Source of the DNA: Toxoplasma gondii ME49
Lineage: Eukaryota > Apicomplexa > Conoidasida > Eucoccidiorida > Sarcocystidae
Assembly: GCF_000006565.2 (NCBI RefSeq)
Contig: NC_031468.1
Span: forward strand, 1,450,747-1,514,746
Direction: 5' to 3'
Length of the DNA: 64,000 bases
Under the pieces are notes generated by a model. The model saw only the letters and a list, made by a program, of their open reading frames with translations. It was not told the DNA's origin and did not search any database. Within the stretch, counting starts at the first letter, position 1; every line of letters starts with the position of its first letter. This document shows, piece after piece, positions 11,669-24,246 of this stretch. The position numbers and the translations under genes were made by a program.

Positions 11669-13480
11669 AGGAATGCGCCTGAAAGTGGATTCGTGTGAGG
11701 ATGGATATGCGTTTTCCAGAAAAAACGCTCGGGAGAGGGCTTAGGTCGAAAAATGTCCAGAACTGTATTGAGGTGTGGGATGGAGGTCGCGCGCTGGAAC
11801 ATGCGTTTTCAGAGGACGCGCCCCGTGTCGGAAACGGATTTTTTTTCTTTAGAAGATCTTCGACTTCGTGGCAGTTCAGAGTTCTGCCGTAGGAAACACA
11901 CTTGCCAGGCGACATGCTCTTCCCGGGCGTCAATCGGGACAGTGAGAGGAAAGGTCGTTCGGCTGACGGTGGCCGGCGTCTTAGGGAATTTGTGGAACGG
12001 TCGCGTGGTGGTAGGAAGGAAGAATGCAGTTGCAGTGTTGTGGAGCTTATGTCAACCTTGAAGAGTTTCTTCTGATATCATTTCACGATTTTTCCCTTCT
12101 CGAGCCCAACCTTTGCGCGGGTTTCCAACTCGCCTCAGGTCGGCGGAAAGGGATTTGCCCTTGGGTTCGCGACAGAAAGGACTCGCAGGCTGATTGTGAG
12201 CGTCTGGAGAATGTGAGGGCGGCATGTTGGCGCTTTCGAAAAAAACATCCGAACGAGAGTCATTGTTCACTGCATCGCCTTCGGCGGTGTTGCTGCCTTT
12301 CCGTCATCGAGCTGCTTCCCGAAAAAACCCGACCAGAGTGGTCGCAGGCTGGCGTGTAACGGTATGCTAAAGTTTGTTTTGGGTGGCGTGCACTTTTTTT
12401 GTGATTTGTGCTTCGGGCGGGGAGAGTGAAGACACTGCTGAACATGGAGACCCGCACTCTCTGGTTGCGAGCGACTGATCGTCGTCTAGTGGGGAACTGT
12501 CGCGGAGGCGTCAAATTTTCCTGCCTGCAGAGGAAGCTTTTCTGTGCTCGCGCTTACAGTCTAGCGTTCGTAATAGCGATCTAAGCCGGTTCGTTGCTGC
12601 TTGGGAGTCCTGTGGAGGCGTTTTGCGTGCCCTCAAGTGAGTGTGCCCTCACACGTCAAGACCTAACAGGGATCCATGTGCTTTTGGAGCGCGGATTCGT
12701 TGTACACGATGAGCGTCTCTTTTAGGGAATTTTCTTGCGAGGAGCAGAGGAGATGTTTGTGTACTGCTGAACGGCCTGGACATTGTGTTACCGTCCGCAT
12801 CTAAAACGGGCCGATGCACGAGTCGTGAGTTTTTGTATAGATGGCTGCTTGGTGAAGCAGTTCAAAATAGCTGAGCGACTTAGTTTCAGTCGACTTGTGG
12901 CGGTCAACTTCTGAGGTCGGTGAGTGGTCAACCTCCGAGGTAGATGAGGCGGGGATCGATGTCTAGGCCCAGCAATAAATCTGCGAGTTCCTGCGCATAC
13001 CCAAGTTCTGCGGATTGTGTTCGTGTGAACGAGTCTAGGCTTCACCCAGTGCTGAACTGTGATCTCTGCTTCGCTGTGATGCTGACAACTCCATGCGATC
13101 TGCGGCAGTCATGTGCTTGCGCTGTGTCTGGCAATGGCCCAAAACACTTTAGTGCTGTGAAGCAAACTGTCAAGCGAATAGAGTGGCTCGCTTCGCAACA
13201 GGACGTTCACCGGCGGGATACGGGGATTCCTTAGGTGTGTCTCTGTCCGCTTACACCCAATCATCAGTTTCAACAATCATTATCACCGAAACGCAAATTC
13301 AGTCGCACGTTCACCGACAAAAATATATTTGTGTATGGTCACGTCTGCCCCGCACTCGCCGTTTCGCCCCGGTATGGGTGAGTTCCCCGCGAACCCTCCA
13401 CATACGGCTGTCTCTGGTGTGGAGAAAAGTAGCTAGAACTGGAGTTCGGCAGCAGAGGGGGCTCGAGAATAGCCATCGTT
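11669..13480. other. 3' flanks between convergent genes
   Basis: This 1.8 kb lies between the 3' ends of the transporter (+) and the membrane-protein gene (-). Open frames are short and lack domains. I see no RNA gene or repeat. It presumably contains both 3' UTRs. Confidence 0.5.
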
Positions 13481-14494
13481 TTAGATGTTGTCTTCCAGAA
13501 GACTTTGTTCCTCGCTCTCTGGAGTTTCGTCTGGGCCCTCGAACCCAGAGAGTCGTTTTTCCTGGAGGCGCCTAAGCGCCATGTAGCACCACAAGCCTAG
13601 AGGAGCCGTAGCGACAAACCACCAGTGGTCTTTGACTAGCGCATTCGCTTTCCAGAAGTTATACGCAGGAAGGGATGCGTCATTCGAGTATGTGATGTTC
13701 CACCAGATGAGCACACAGAGGCTCAGAGGCAACGCGAGCACAGTGAAAGCTGTCGCGAGACTCGTAACGGATTTCCAGGTGCCTACTGCCCCCACCAGTC
13801 CGGCCATGCCTGCAACGACTAGAACGACCCCGTGAATAATTAGGCAGGAGTTTGGGCCCTGTGTTGTCGGAGCGTACAAGCGGCTGTTCCAGAAGCCCGC
13901 GCATTCGAGCATGGCGATGAACAGACAAAGCAAGCTGAACACGAGCGCACCTGTGCCGACAGTCATCCCGACAGCCCAGTTGCCCAGCCTGCGCATCTCG
14001 CCGGGACCAGAGAGAACGTCTTCGCGAACTTGCCCGAGCGTCTTGTAGTTTCTGCCTTCGAATCCATCCCCGCCAGCAGCTTGCACGTTGGCCAGCGAAG
14101 CGAAAACGCGGACCATAGGAATCGCCACACCTAGCACTATCCATAGGGAACCCCGAACGCCGAGGTACCAGACGATAACGCACAAGAAGCTGAAAACACC
14201 GTTTATCAACGCCGCCCACGTCAGCAGGGACGTCAGCCGCGGAACGCGGAACGTGACGGCAGCAACCGACAGGATCGCGACCAAAATGTCGAAACCCGCT
14301 ACGATGAAAAGGGAGATGATCCGGCCTTGAATAAGCGCTGAAGCTGAACCCAGTGGTGTTTTCAGAACTCGCAGCGACTGAATCCCTTCGTTTATCTCCA
14401 CCGCTGCACAGACGCCCAGCAGACAAGCGTACCCCAACGCCGCTCCTGCCAACGAGAGACAGTACCCTCGTGCGCGTTTTGTGTCGGACGCCAT
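13481..14494 (-). CDS. Multi-pass integral membrane protein, unknown function
   Basis: A single exon of 337 residues starts at MASDTKRARG and ends in EEQSLLEDNI. I do not recognise the family. About seven or eight hydrophobic segments are visible, at approximately 10-31, 58-82, 89-112, 114-135, 172-200, 217-240, 247-271 and 290-308. A hydrophilic loop of about 35 residues (138-170) separates two halves of roughly four segments each. The C-terminal tail is acidic and carries ExxxLL (EEQSLL), the form of a dileucine sorting signal used for endosomal/lysosomal targeting in eukaryotes; this role is inferred. The frame is open 26 codons further upstream, but the ATG at 14494-14492 is the first that gives a compact N-terminus. 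It is convergent with the transporter and tandem with the syntaxin gene. It could be a transporter or a tetraspan-like scaffold. Confidence 0.75.
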   Translation of the reverse strand: MASDTKRARGYCLSLAGAALGYACLLGVCAAVEINEGIQSLRVLKTPLGSASALIQGRIISLFIVAGFDILVAILSVAAVTFRVPRLTSLLTWAALINGVFSFLCVIVWYLGVRGSLWIVLGVAIPMVRVFASLANVQAAGGDGFEGRNYKTLGQVREDVLSGPGEMRRLGNWAVGMTVGTGALVFSLLCLFIAMLECAGFWNSRLYAPTTQGPNSCLIIHGVVLVVAGMAGLVGAVGTWKSVTSLATAFTVLALPLSLCVLIWWNITYSNDASLPAYNFWKANALVKDHWWFVATAPLGLWCYMALRRLQEKRLSGFEGPDETPESEEQSLLEDNI

Positions 14495-15998
14495 CTTGAC
14501 AAACAACAAAGGGAAAATGTATCCTGTATGTGACGGTTCTTCGACCGGGCAGAGTGCGTACCGAGCGTTCACGCAAACGCCAGACCAAACAGGGAAAGTT
14601 TCCTATCGCCGGTGGATGCAAGCCAGAGATCGATCGAAGACGAAAAGTGGGATGGCGCAGACGCACGACTAGCGGCGAAAGTGTATCGTGGGTTTCCCAA
14701 AAATGATCGGTTCCCAGCATCGGCCGATGCACTCCCACCTGGCACCAGTGCTCTGTTGTGGCTCAGACTCACAATCGACAAACGGCGTTGGCGGTACGCA
14801 TCCAAGTGTGAATTCTTCACGAGGGTCAAACACAAGAAAAGAATGGTATTGCTTCAGGCTGTCCACAACAGCCACGCCTGCACGCAGGCTGTGGACGCGG
14901 ATAACAACGGCGGTCTGCTCTTCAAAGGGTGTCTCAGCTCGACGGCGTTTCTAGCCTCGTGAGTCGAGCGTGCTGTTGACGCGACTATATCCACTACTAC
15001 ATTCTCTTTTGCCAACAACACTCTATGCGAAACTCGTTTCCTGCCCAGGTAACCGGACACCAGTACGAGATGCACACCCTCGCGAGCGTTGATGTTTGTG
15101 TGGGACGCAATATTATACGTACAAGAAGCAGCTTGGCCGCCGTTTCGGGAATGCGGCTTCCTAGTATGAAGACATCCCCAGTGCAACTACAACCACAATC
15201 AGTGTCTGCGCACAGGTGATTTCTGCTCGCAGAAGGAAACAGCAGTCTAGGGGAGTTGGTCGCAGTAGATTCTTTTTCGCTTGTCGCAGGCGAGTTGAAA
15301 ACAAACACATCACTGCTGTGAACTCACATGTGCAGCGAGGCCTACTTGAAAAGACCTTTTCCCGCGCGCTCTGTACATGCCTATTTGCTGTGCCGACAGA
15401 AGTGACCACTGCTCGGAAGGAGCACTTCAAGGTACCATTCACAGACTATTTGACTTTTTCTCTTCCGCAGAGAGTAGGAAAGCCGCTGTCAAAGAATTGT
15501 GGATTTGTGCATGCCGGCAGTCAAACACTTTCAGGGTGTTCGGCAGAAATGCCAAAAGGACGTCAGCCCTCTTCGTTGATGGCTGTTGAGAAAAGCGCTT
15601 ATCGCAAGTTCTTTCACCCATAAATGCTGAGTTCCGGGACTTTGCGTGCAACCAAAATGTGTGCATAGATACCAGAGCGTAGACGTTTTTTCGTAGAAGC
15701 CGTGCTCGGTGCGTGTTTTCTGTCGGTCATTTTAAGTCCCCAAACGAGGCTCTTTTAAAAGTCAGTTTGCTGTCAGTTACTTCTGTTCCTAAGCACTGTG
15801 CCAGAGCATCTGCCGTCAAATGCACTCTGTATGGCCTGTCCTTCTGGGGTAAAGACTGCATACTCTCTCCATTTCGAGTTATGCGTGCCTTTTACGAACA
15901 AGTTGTGTCTCTCTATGGAGAGCGTTTCGGCTTCACAAAGTGGGCAGCAAATACAGGGACGGTCGCCTGGCGAGCAGCCTTCTCCTTGGAGGAAAGGT
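14495..15998. other. Intergenic region between two minus-strand genes
   Basis: This 1.5 kb holds the upstream region of the membrane-protein gene and the 3' flank of the syntaxin gene. Only short open frames without recognisable features are present. No RNA gene was seen. Confidence 0.5.
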
Positions 15999-18900
15999 TC
16001 ACTTGACGATGTTCAGAATCACAGGGACGAGAATGATGATGACGAGCACCAGAATGCAGACGCTCAGCCAGCACATGCGCTGCAGACAAGCACAGGACGA
16101 GAAGCGCACAGGGAGGACGGGAAACGTCACTTGGGGGCAAAAAAGAACTTTGTAAAGACAAACTTTTTTCTGCAAAGTGGCTGCTGTCCGAACTCTCGGT
16201 CCAACATAGAACGAGGTAACGATGACAAGCATGTGCATCCTCGCCGTCTGATTGCCGCATGCCCATCTGTCCCTCACACCGATTCTCGATTTGAACGTGA
16301 GACAACACTACCCTCGCAGAAATCTTCTTTTTCGAAAGCCTGAAGAAACCCCGACACATGCCGCGATAGCGAATATAGTGAATCGCTGTCTTTCGGCGTT
16401 TCGCCGATGCGTACCTTCTTCGCAGATTGCTGGTTCTTCCGTGCTTGCAGCAGCTCCTTCTCTGCTTGGGCTGAACAGACGTGGAGGCGACAGAGAGAGG
16501 CGGCCAACAAACAGTTCACAAATTGCACAAAAAGGGAAACTCCGTTCCGGTGCGCCTCTGCACACAAGTACCTCTCTTCACACATTCTCTCGCCCAGAGG
16601 AACGGGATGGTACACCTCAACTTTGTCCGGACAACTCAGAGAAACGATCGGTCTGAACAGTCGCCACGCAGACTGCGTTCCGGACGTCTGCCTCTTCAAA
16701 TGGGAGTAAACTGAGTCTGTCGCAGCGTTCAGAACCGAAGAAGGCAGCGAAACGGACGCACACTCGACTCAGCCGAAAGTCTCCTTTGACTCTGCGCTAG
16801 CAACAGATTTGGTGACGGCGACGACAAGAGGCGCAGTCGCAGGGAAGAAGACAGCGCGAAAAGAGAAAAAATGCAATCCTCACCCGTGTAGTCCTTGGCA
16901 TTCGTGACATTGTACTGAATCTGGTCCAACAACTCGCCTTGCTGGTCGACGAGGAAAGCGAGCTCAACAAACATCTGGTGCAGTTCCGCGACACCTACGA
17001 GTGTACATACACCCAAGAACGCAGGATACAAGTTATAACTCCAGTTCGTCACGAACGTCAAAGCACGCCGAAGACTGTTCTAACTTCCCCAGAAGAAAGG
17101 CAAGAAACATGTGAGCATATACAGAGGTACCCAATCCGGTCGAGCTACACACAGACACACAGTGTCTAATGAATGCTCACCAGCGTGTATCAGTGTAGGG
17201 AATGATCCATAGGAAGTCAGGCGATGAGCAGATGCATGCAAAGCGTTCTTGGTCAGAGTGTATATCCAGTTGTGCGACAGTTCCTGGAGAAACAAGAAGC
17301 CTACTTTGCTCGAGTCGAAGAATGTCACGGTACTTGTCTTGCAGGTCGGCGACTGCGTTGCGGAGAGACTGATGTGTCTGGGGAAGCATTGAGGCAGAAA
17401 AAACGGAGAAAGTCAATGAGGAAGCGCGAAATAAAGCTTCCGACGAAACGAGAGGACACAAACAACGCAAAGCCGTTACACGACACGAGCACAGGAAGAT
17501 ACACGGCGAGAGAAAAATGCTTTAGAAGGAACAGCACAGGAACCTCACTCACAGAAGGAAGCCGAAAGCACATACACGAAAGGGGATTCAAAGACATGAA
17601 AATCGAACAAGATGAACCTGCGAAAGTCAAAGTCCATTCGTTACTCTTCTGCCCACCAGACGCTCACCCCCGTCACACGCATCTTCACAGCCGCGGCCGC
17701 CGAGAGATCCCCCGACTCCACCAGCTGCTCAACTTCTTCTGCCGAAGCTTCTGGATAAACTGAAAAGACAACGTATGCGAAACAACAAACGCACACACAT
17801 ATCTTCATATATGCTCACAAACGTGTACATATACATAGATATCTATATGTATATATATATATATATGCATCGCCAATGCAGGCGAGTAGCATTTCCCGTG
17901 CATGCAGGCATGTATATTTGTAGACCTATGTGTGTGTGTGTGGAAATACACAGGTGACTTTGCATATCTAATACATGTAAGCATGGCGATTCATGCAAAC
18001 ACAGCGATGCAAGGTAAGAAAGCAAGTAGTCCCGAATGTTATTCACGGAACTCTGTGCAAGCAAAGTGTGTGTGTCTCGTTCATCACCTTTCCTTGCATG
18101 CAGCGACAACAGCAACCGAGTTCGACCATTTGTCTGCTCTGAATTCTTGTTCTCCCTCCGCAGTCGGCAACTGGGTGTCTGAGCCTCTCAGCCAGGTTTC
18201 TTGCTGGCATTTTTCAGTGGAGTTTGGATGTCGAAGGATCACATCGGAAGTTAACCGATGCCGAATCACTTTCAGCGCCACAGAGACCGTTGACAACCGC
18301 GGAAAAGGGCAGAGTTCCTCAGTCGAGGAACGCTCTGCCTCTAAGATGCCCGAAACAGCTGCTTAGCAAGAGGAAATCCAGGAGAAAAGACACTGTGCTT
18401 ACCGATTTTTACTTGCCGACAGATGCGCTTTTTGATGACCGTCTTATACTCGGTTTCGGCTTGCTGGCACTCAACGGTGATTTGCTGCAGGTGGCGCGCG
18501 ACGATTTGATGCATGTTGAATCGAATTCGGCCTTCACTTATTTTTTCTGGGAACCTTCGAGTAAAAAGCAGATTTTCTTCCTTTATTACTTGCAAGGCAC
18601 CCTTGGTCTTGCGAATCATCCCCGTTGTCGCGTCCAAAAGTTTATTCAACAGGTGCGACGCGTCTGTAAAAAACGAAAGACGACCCAGAGAACAAAAGGT
18701 CGGACATAAATGCGAATATGTTCCTCGTAGTACGTTTCACTCAAGGCAAAAGAACAAGACGACTCATATTTTTCCGTGGAAATGGTTCCTTCGATGACAG
18801 AGAGAGGAAGCGAAAGAGAAAAGCGGAGAGAGAAGCAGAGAAAAGCCTGAACACAAGGTCTGAGGGTAACAGACAAACTGTGAAGAAAGAACTCCCCTCA

Positions 18901-19994
18901 ATTCACACCCTTTTGCTTTTCTAGCTGGCTGCTGCACGCCAAAGCACAAGACGCTTCTATTCAAGTAGAAAAAACAGTGAATCGGTGGAGAGACAGAACG
19001 GCAGAAGTGCAGGGGAAAGAAATGAGAAAAACCAAGGAAAAAAAAACACCGACTCAGAAGAGGTCGCTACACACGCACATGTCCACTTGTTACACCAGCA
19101 TCCCCTTCTTGCCTCTGCAGCGATGCATGCATGCTCATCCATATATATTCATGCTGATCTACGCAGATGTTTGCACAAAGAACTTTCCATGCAGAGGGAG
19201 TTATATGTACTTTTATATATGCATGCATATATATATATATATATATATATATGGACTCAAATATCGATGTGCAAAGAGAAACAGAGAGACACAACCACAC
19301 GCTGTCTTTTACTGATCGCCCGGTCTCCTCACCCAACTCTCGACATCGCTTGGTTGCTCATTGTTCACATGTACGTGCCTACAAGTGCATCCGTACAAAG
19401 ATACGCATTTATCTATCTATCTATATATATATATATATGTATAAATATAGGTCTACACACGAGCGTACATGTGTCTATTTATACACATTTATGCGTGAGC
19501 ATGAAGATATATATATATGTATATGTATATATGTCTCTGTAAATATGTGCACAGGCCTTGTCACACAGAACTGTACATCGACAAGATTTAAATGAGACCG
19601 CCTGGAAGCGACTTTTCCCCCGCATGTCGTTCGCGGTGTTTCTGGTATTTTTACCTCTTTCTTCGTCAGGATTGCTGGCAGTGACGGCGGCGCGTTTGAG
19701 GTCCTTCATTTTTTCAAGGTTTTTGGATATTTCTTGGAGCGCTCGCTTCAGAACGTGGATCTTTTCAAAGTACTCCGTCATGAACTGAGGCGTCTCTCGC
19801 GCCTCTTCGCCATCTTGCTCTGAGGACTCTGTGTCTTCATCTTCTTCTGGGCTACGCGCGTTGGAGCTGCGAACGACGCAAACACCCACGGAGGCGGATC
19901 GCGAGTCTCTGAATTTCCACGCATGCATGCGCGGAGCGGCCTGCGGCGACAGTTGCCGCGCGAGCTCGCGGAGGTCCTCGAACAAGTCCTGCAT
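15999..19994 (-). CDS. Syntaxin, Qa-SNARE of the plasma-membrane (syntaxin 1) type
   Basis: Exons on the minus strand: 19994-19655, 18663-18403, 17759-17668, 17377-17305, 16994-16884, 16470-16415, 16079-15999. Phases close to 337 residues. Syntaxins pair with Qb/Qc- and R-SNAREs to fuse secretory vesicles with target membranes. Layout: a low-complexity acidic N-terminus (1-70), an Habc three-helix region (about 72-200) including ECQQAETEYKTVIKKRICRQ, a linker with SAEEVEQLVESG like the TSEELEDMLESG of animal syntaxins, and the t-SNARE helix (about 245-307: LEQSVAELHQMFVELAFLVDQ). The zero-layer glutamine is Q274. A single C-terminal membrane anchor follows (314-336, RMCWLSVCILVLV...). Exon 3 has two in-phase donors (17668, or six bases earlier). 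Introns contain AT microsatellites. The upstream gene on the other strand is divergent. Which T. gondii syntaxin this is cannot be decided from sequence alone; a plasma-membrane/apical secretion role is inferred from similarity. Confidence 0.92.
17838..17866. repeat. AT microsatellite in a syntaxin intron
   Basis: A short TATATA tract lies inside the syntaxin intron 17760-18402. Confidence 0.8.
19205..19535. repeat. AT/TATC microsatellite cluster in syntaxin intron 1
   Basis: Three TATATA tracts (about 19223-19252, 19411-19450 and 19506-19535) sit in intron 1 (18664-19654), with TATC-rich spacers. Confidence 0.8.
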
Positions 19995-22900
19995 TTTCAG
20001 CTTCTTCGAAGAAGGCCGTTTCGCGCAAGGTGTGCACGAACCTGGGGGAGACCTCCCAGAGCTCCGGCACAGAGAGGAACCATGGACGACACAGTGAAGC
20101 GGAGTTCCCCGGAACAGACGCGCGAGGCAGAGCAGAGACGAGCGGAGCAGAACAGAGGCGAAGACTCGGCGCGGAAGGACGCGCGAGAGAAACAGAGAGA
20201 AGGAGACGGAGACAAGGGCAAGAGACAACGAGACGGAGAAGAAGAAGGGCAGAGAGGTGAAAAGGAGAGACTTGCGCCTAGAGACGAAGAGAGCTGACGA
20301 GAGAGAAGAGAAGGCCAGAGACGCGCGGAAAAAAAGACAGTCCGTTGCCTGTGGACGAAAGCAAACCGCGAGGAGCTGCAGGGAGGCATGAGAAAGCTGA
20401 GGAGGAAAACAAGCGGGGAGAAAGGACTCGAAAGCGTCGAGAAAACGGACAAGAGAAAGGTGTACGGAGAACAAGAGATTTGGGAGACGGGAGACACTTG
20501 GAAAACAACGCGCGCGAGAGATTATGAAAACGGAGAAGAGAAAGAACCTGACCGACGACGGAGCTGCAAAAAAGAGCCAAAGGTGCCGGAAAACCGGGGG
20601 GAAGGCTGAGAACTGCACGAATGAGTCCGAGACAGACGAGAGTCGAAGGCGGGAGGCGAGACAGCCGGGCAGGCCAGGGAAAAACGAAGGAAAGCGCAAG
20701 CAGAGCAAGACAAAACGAGACAAGAAACTGTGAGGATTTGCGAACCCCCGCCAGTCTCGGTGCGAGTGCTTTCCGACAACAAAGGCCGCCTCCGCGCGTT
20801 CTTGTCCGTGCTCGTTTTTGAAGGCGAAGCCGCGTTCCGTGTGAACGAAGAACAACCAAGAAAAAGGGAAAACGCACCGAAAAGACAAACGGTTTGTACT
20901 GAAGGACGAGGAGCTCCTTACATGCATGCGCAGCTCGCTACAGCCGTTTGTGCATGAGATGTGGACAAAAAAGATACACGAATGCCTATTTTACAGTTTT
21001 CCTCGACAAGCAAGGTGGGCGCAAATGCGATGTGGAAGCGGACAAGCGGGAGAGAGAACGGCTTCTCTGCGAAAAAACCGTTCTCCCCTGACAACTCTGC
21101 CGAGCCTGGAAACGAAACGCAGAGCGAGAAGACAAGAAACTGGAGAAAAAAAGAGCAGGTCCTCTGACGCCTGCTGTGTCCAGTGTTTTGATAGGAAGAC
21201 GCCGAGGAGAGACCGTGGATGACCGAAAACGCCCACACAGAGCAGGAGGAACAAAAGGTGAGAAGCGAATCGGCTGCGGACCTCTAGAAAAGACAGAAAA
21301 ACACACCCAGTGGCGACGAAGAGAAGTTGAAGAGAAGCGCGTGAGGAGTGAAAAGCGGCCTTTTTTTCAAGACAAGAGTCGAGCTGCATGCACATATCCA
21401 CTCGCGGGTGACGGCGAAACACAGTGGCCGGGATGACGGCGTTTCGCTTGATATAAAAGGAAAAAAACGTCTTTTTCTTTCCTGCATTTTTGTGATTCTT
21501 ATCTCAGTTTTTCCGACGAAAGCCCGCGGAGAAATCGTGAAACAGGAAAAGCTTCCTCCCGCCTTCTGCATGTGTGCGCCGGGCACCACGCGGGTGGTGT
21601 GTTGACAACCCAACCGGAGAAGAATCAAGAAATTCCCCCATTTCGAAAATCGAGCTCTTGTATTTTTATTCCACACTTTCGCCTCTTCTCGCCTTTACGA
21701 CCTGAGGATTTCGACTCTTATTTCTGCATTGCCACAGTCACTCTTGCCTGTGAAATTTCAGACTCTTGTTTGCGAAGTCTACGTCATAGTTTATCTCGCT
21801 TTAGAACTCCCAAACGTTCTTATTCTCCATCATTAGACCTTTCGCTTTTTTTCGAACTTCGAGACTGTTTTTTCAACTGCTCATGCTTATCACTTCTCTG
21901 TACCAATCTGTCTTCTGAAAGTCACTTGAATGCACAGGCGCAATTATGAGATTATCAGTGCACTGTTTTTAAGCTTAAATTCGAACAGGAAAAAGTTAGT
22001 GTATCTTTTATTCACACAAATGCCGGTTCGGAAGTCATGTTCCCAGCAACTGACGCGAATTGGCGACACAGGAAGGCCTCTTTTCAGACTCGCTGAAGAA
22101 ATACGAACCCACAGTCCCAGAAAACGAAAAACTTGTGGGGGATCTATCCGAATCTCACGAGTAGAGTATTGGAATTTTTAGGTCGATATGGAAACTTGAG
22201 AGAGTGACACACTTTTATATTTGTTTTAATAACATCTCATGTGCCTTATTGAAACTGGTTCCTGATTGTCTGATTCGTAGGACTCTGTACATGAGTCCAG
22301 TAGGAGAGACAGGCAATCAAGGTCCTGACGACTGCTGTCCGTTTTACCATTCCTCTGGCGCGCTGAAGACAACTAAAAGAGATGAGAGCCCTCCTGGAAC
22401 TCGATTATCGATATAAAACAGCGAATTTGCCGATTTATTTGCTCGAGTTTGACACACGCCAGAAGTTCCCCTCTCACTCGGACAACACAACACTGAATGG
22501 CCACAAAGGCGCATAAAAAGACCTTGCATTGCAATCGCATCACGTCAAAAGAACATGCATTTGAGTCACACATCGTATGACAATACTCCGTGCTTGATAA
22601 AATCACCTTTGCATGGAGTAGTGGCGAGCAAAGAAAGGACTTCCTATCGCAGGTCAAGTCTCGGAAGAAGGACGCAGACGACTACGAGGCTGAATCGAAG
22701 ACAAAGTCCGGAGGAAAGAGCAGTTCGAGTCGCTCTCTGAAAAAGGAAAACGACGCCTTTCTTGAGCTGTTGGTGTGCAGTTAATGCTTTCAGCCTTTCC
22801 CTGACGATTCACTTTATTCAAGATCTTCTGTGCTCTTCACAACCACCGTGTCAAGAGCGTCAAGCGTCGTCTGTGTGTGTGTCTGTGTCTAGCGCATATT

Positions 22901-24246
22901 CAGAAAGTCCCCTTCAAAAGAGAGACGCATCAGGACTGCTTTGTTTTTCGCGTACATGTCGCAGTCCTGCAGGTACAAAGGCTGAACTGTGTCCATGCTA
23001 CTTGCACAGTCGTTTCTTTCATGCGACCCTCGCAACAGAAGCCTGTCTTTCGTCTTACCAGCGCATATATCCGCGCGCTTACACAGTGGACAGGCCTGAA
23101 CTGCAACTTCCTACAGACCCTGCGCCGACAAACATCTACTCTGCGATGCCGAAAACATAATCAAACCGTCGATCCTGGCGCGTTTCTCGTCGGTGTTTGC
23201 TTCTTGCGGCAGCGAGAAACGCGAAAGAGAGATATGCATGCAGCCGTAGATGTCTGCGGCACACAGCGTAGATATACAAGTGCTAGCCCAACTTTGCGCA
23301 AAAAACGAAACCAAATTTTCTTGGGATTTTATTTCTCGTTTGTTGATGAGCTCCAAGTATTGACACCAGCGAACTCAATCCTAAAGCGCGCCGTCGATCT
23401 TCTCAGCAGGCGGTCTTCTGTTTCTCTGGGTTCCTCTCTCGGGCATCCCAAGCTGGAGGGCGGGGGGAGGTACTGCTGTGTCGCAAAAACGACTTTCTTG
23501 ATGTTCTTCGTCTCTCCGAAGGAAGAGTCTTTCAGCTCTTCCGTTGTCTTTCGTCACTTCAGTCTCTTCTCGGGTGTTTCCTTCTGTTCTCGCCTTTCCT
23601 CGTCCAATGAAAGCGTACCCCTCCTTGCAGGCAAACGCGATCTCGGCGGAACTCTCACTTGCTCTGCCTCCCTCCGGTCGTGAACTCCTTTCCTCACTCT
23701 CTCCCCTTGGACCTCGCCGTCTTTGTCAGGAAAATGGGATAATGACGCTCGAAGAAACGGTGCGACAGGCTGCTCCAGTGGACATGCAAAAAAGCGTTAG
23801 GAAAACGAGCATATCTATCTATCCGTTTCTCTATCGATCTGCCACAAGCTGTCTTTCTATCTATTTCTATCTATCACCAACTATCTTTTCCTCTCTATCT
23901 GTCTAACTCTATCTATCCACCTCTGTATAATATGCATATATATATATATATATATGTATCTGTATGTATGTATGCTTGTATCGGTGCATGCGTCATTTTT
24001 CTTTGAGACTATATCAGTACACAAGTTGAAACGACCACTGGTTGTTCGGATCGTGCTGCGCCTCTCTAGACCAGCGGCGATTTTTCAGTACTTCGAACGG
24101 ATACGCGGACGCGACCGCTTCGTCTCCGTTGTCTCCTCTTTGTTGCCTCTCTGTTGCTTTCTTTGTGTCTTCTCTGTGCCTCTTCCCCCACCGGCTTTTC
24201 TCTTTTTCTCGCTTTTTCGTTTCCTCGGTCCTCCTCGTCGCACACC
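19995..24246. other. Shared upstream region of divergent syntaxin and LRR/coiled-coil genes
   Basis: No gene can be supported in this 4.2 kb. From 20000 to about 21560 the plus strand is purine-rich, consistent with the transcribed leader of the syntaxin gene. From about 21600 to 23300 the composition changes to lower GC, with dense stops in every frame. A coding-like patch without an ATG lies at 22591-22784 (see findings). TATC/TATATA microsatellites occupy about 23813-23958. The last 290 bases before 24247 are CT-rich leader. Confidence 0.5.
23813..23958. repeat. TATC and TA microsatellite
   Basis: Interrupted CTAT/TATC repeats run from about 23813 to 23920, followed by a pure TATATA run at about 23937-23957. 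Confidence 0.75.
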
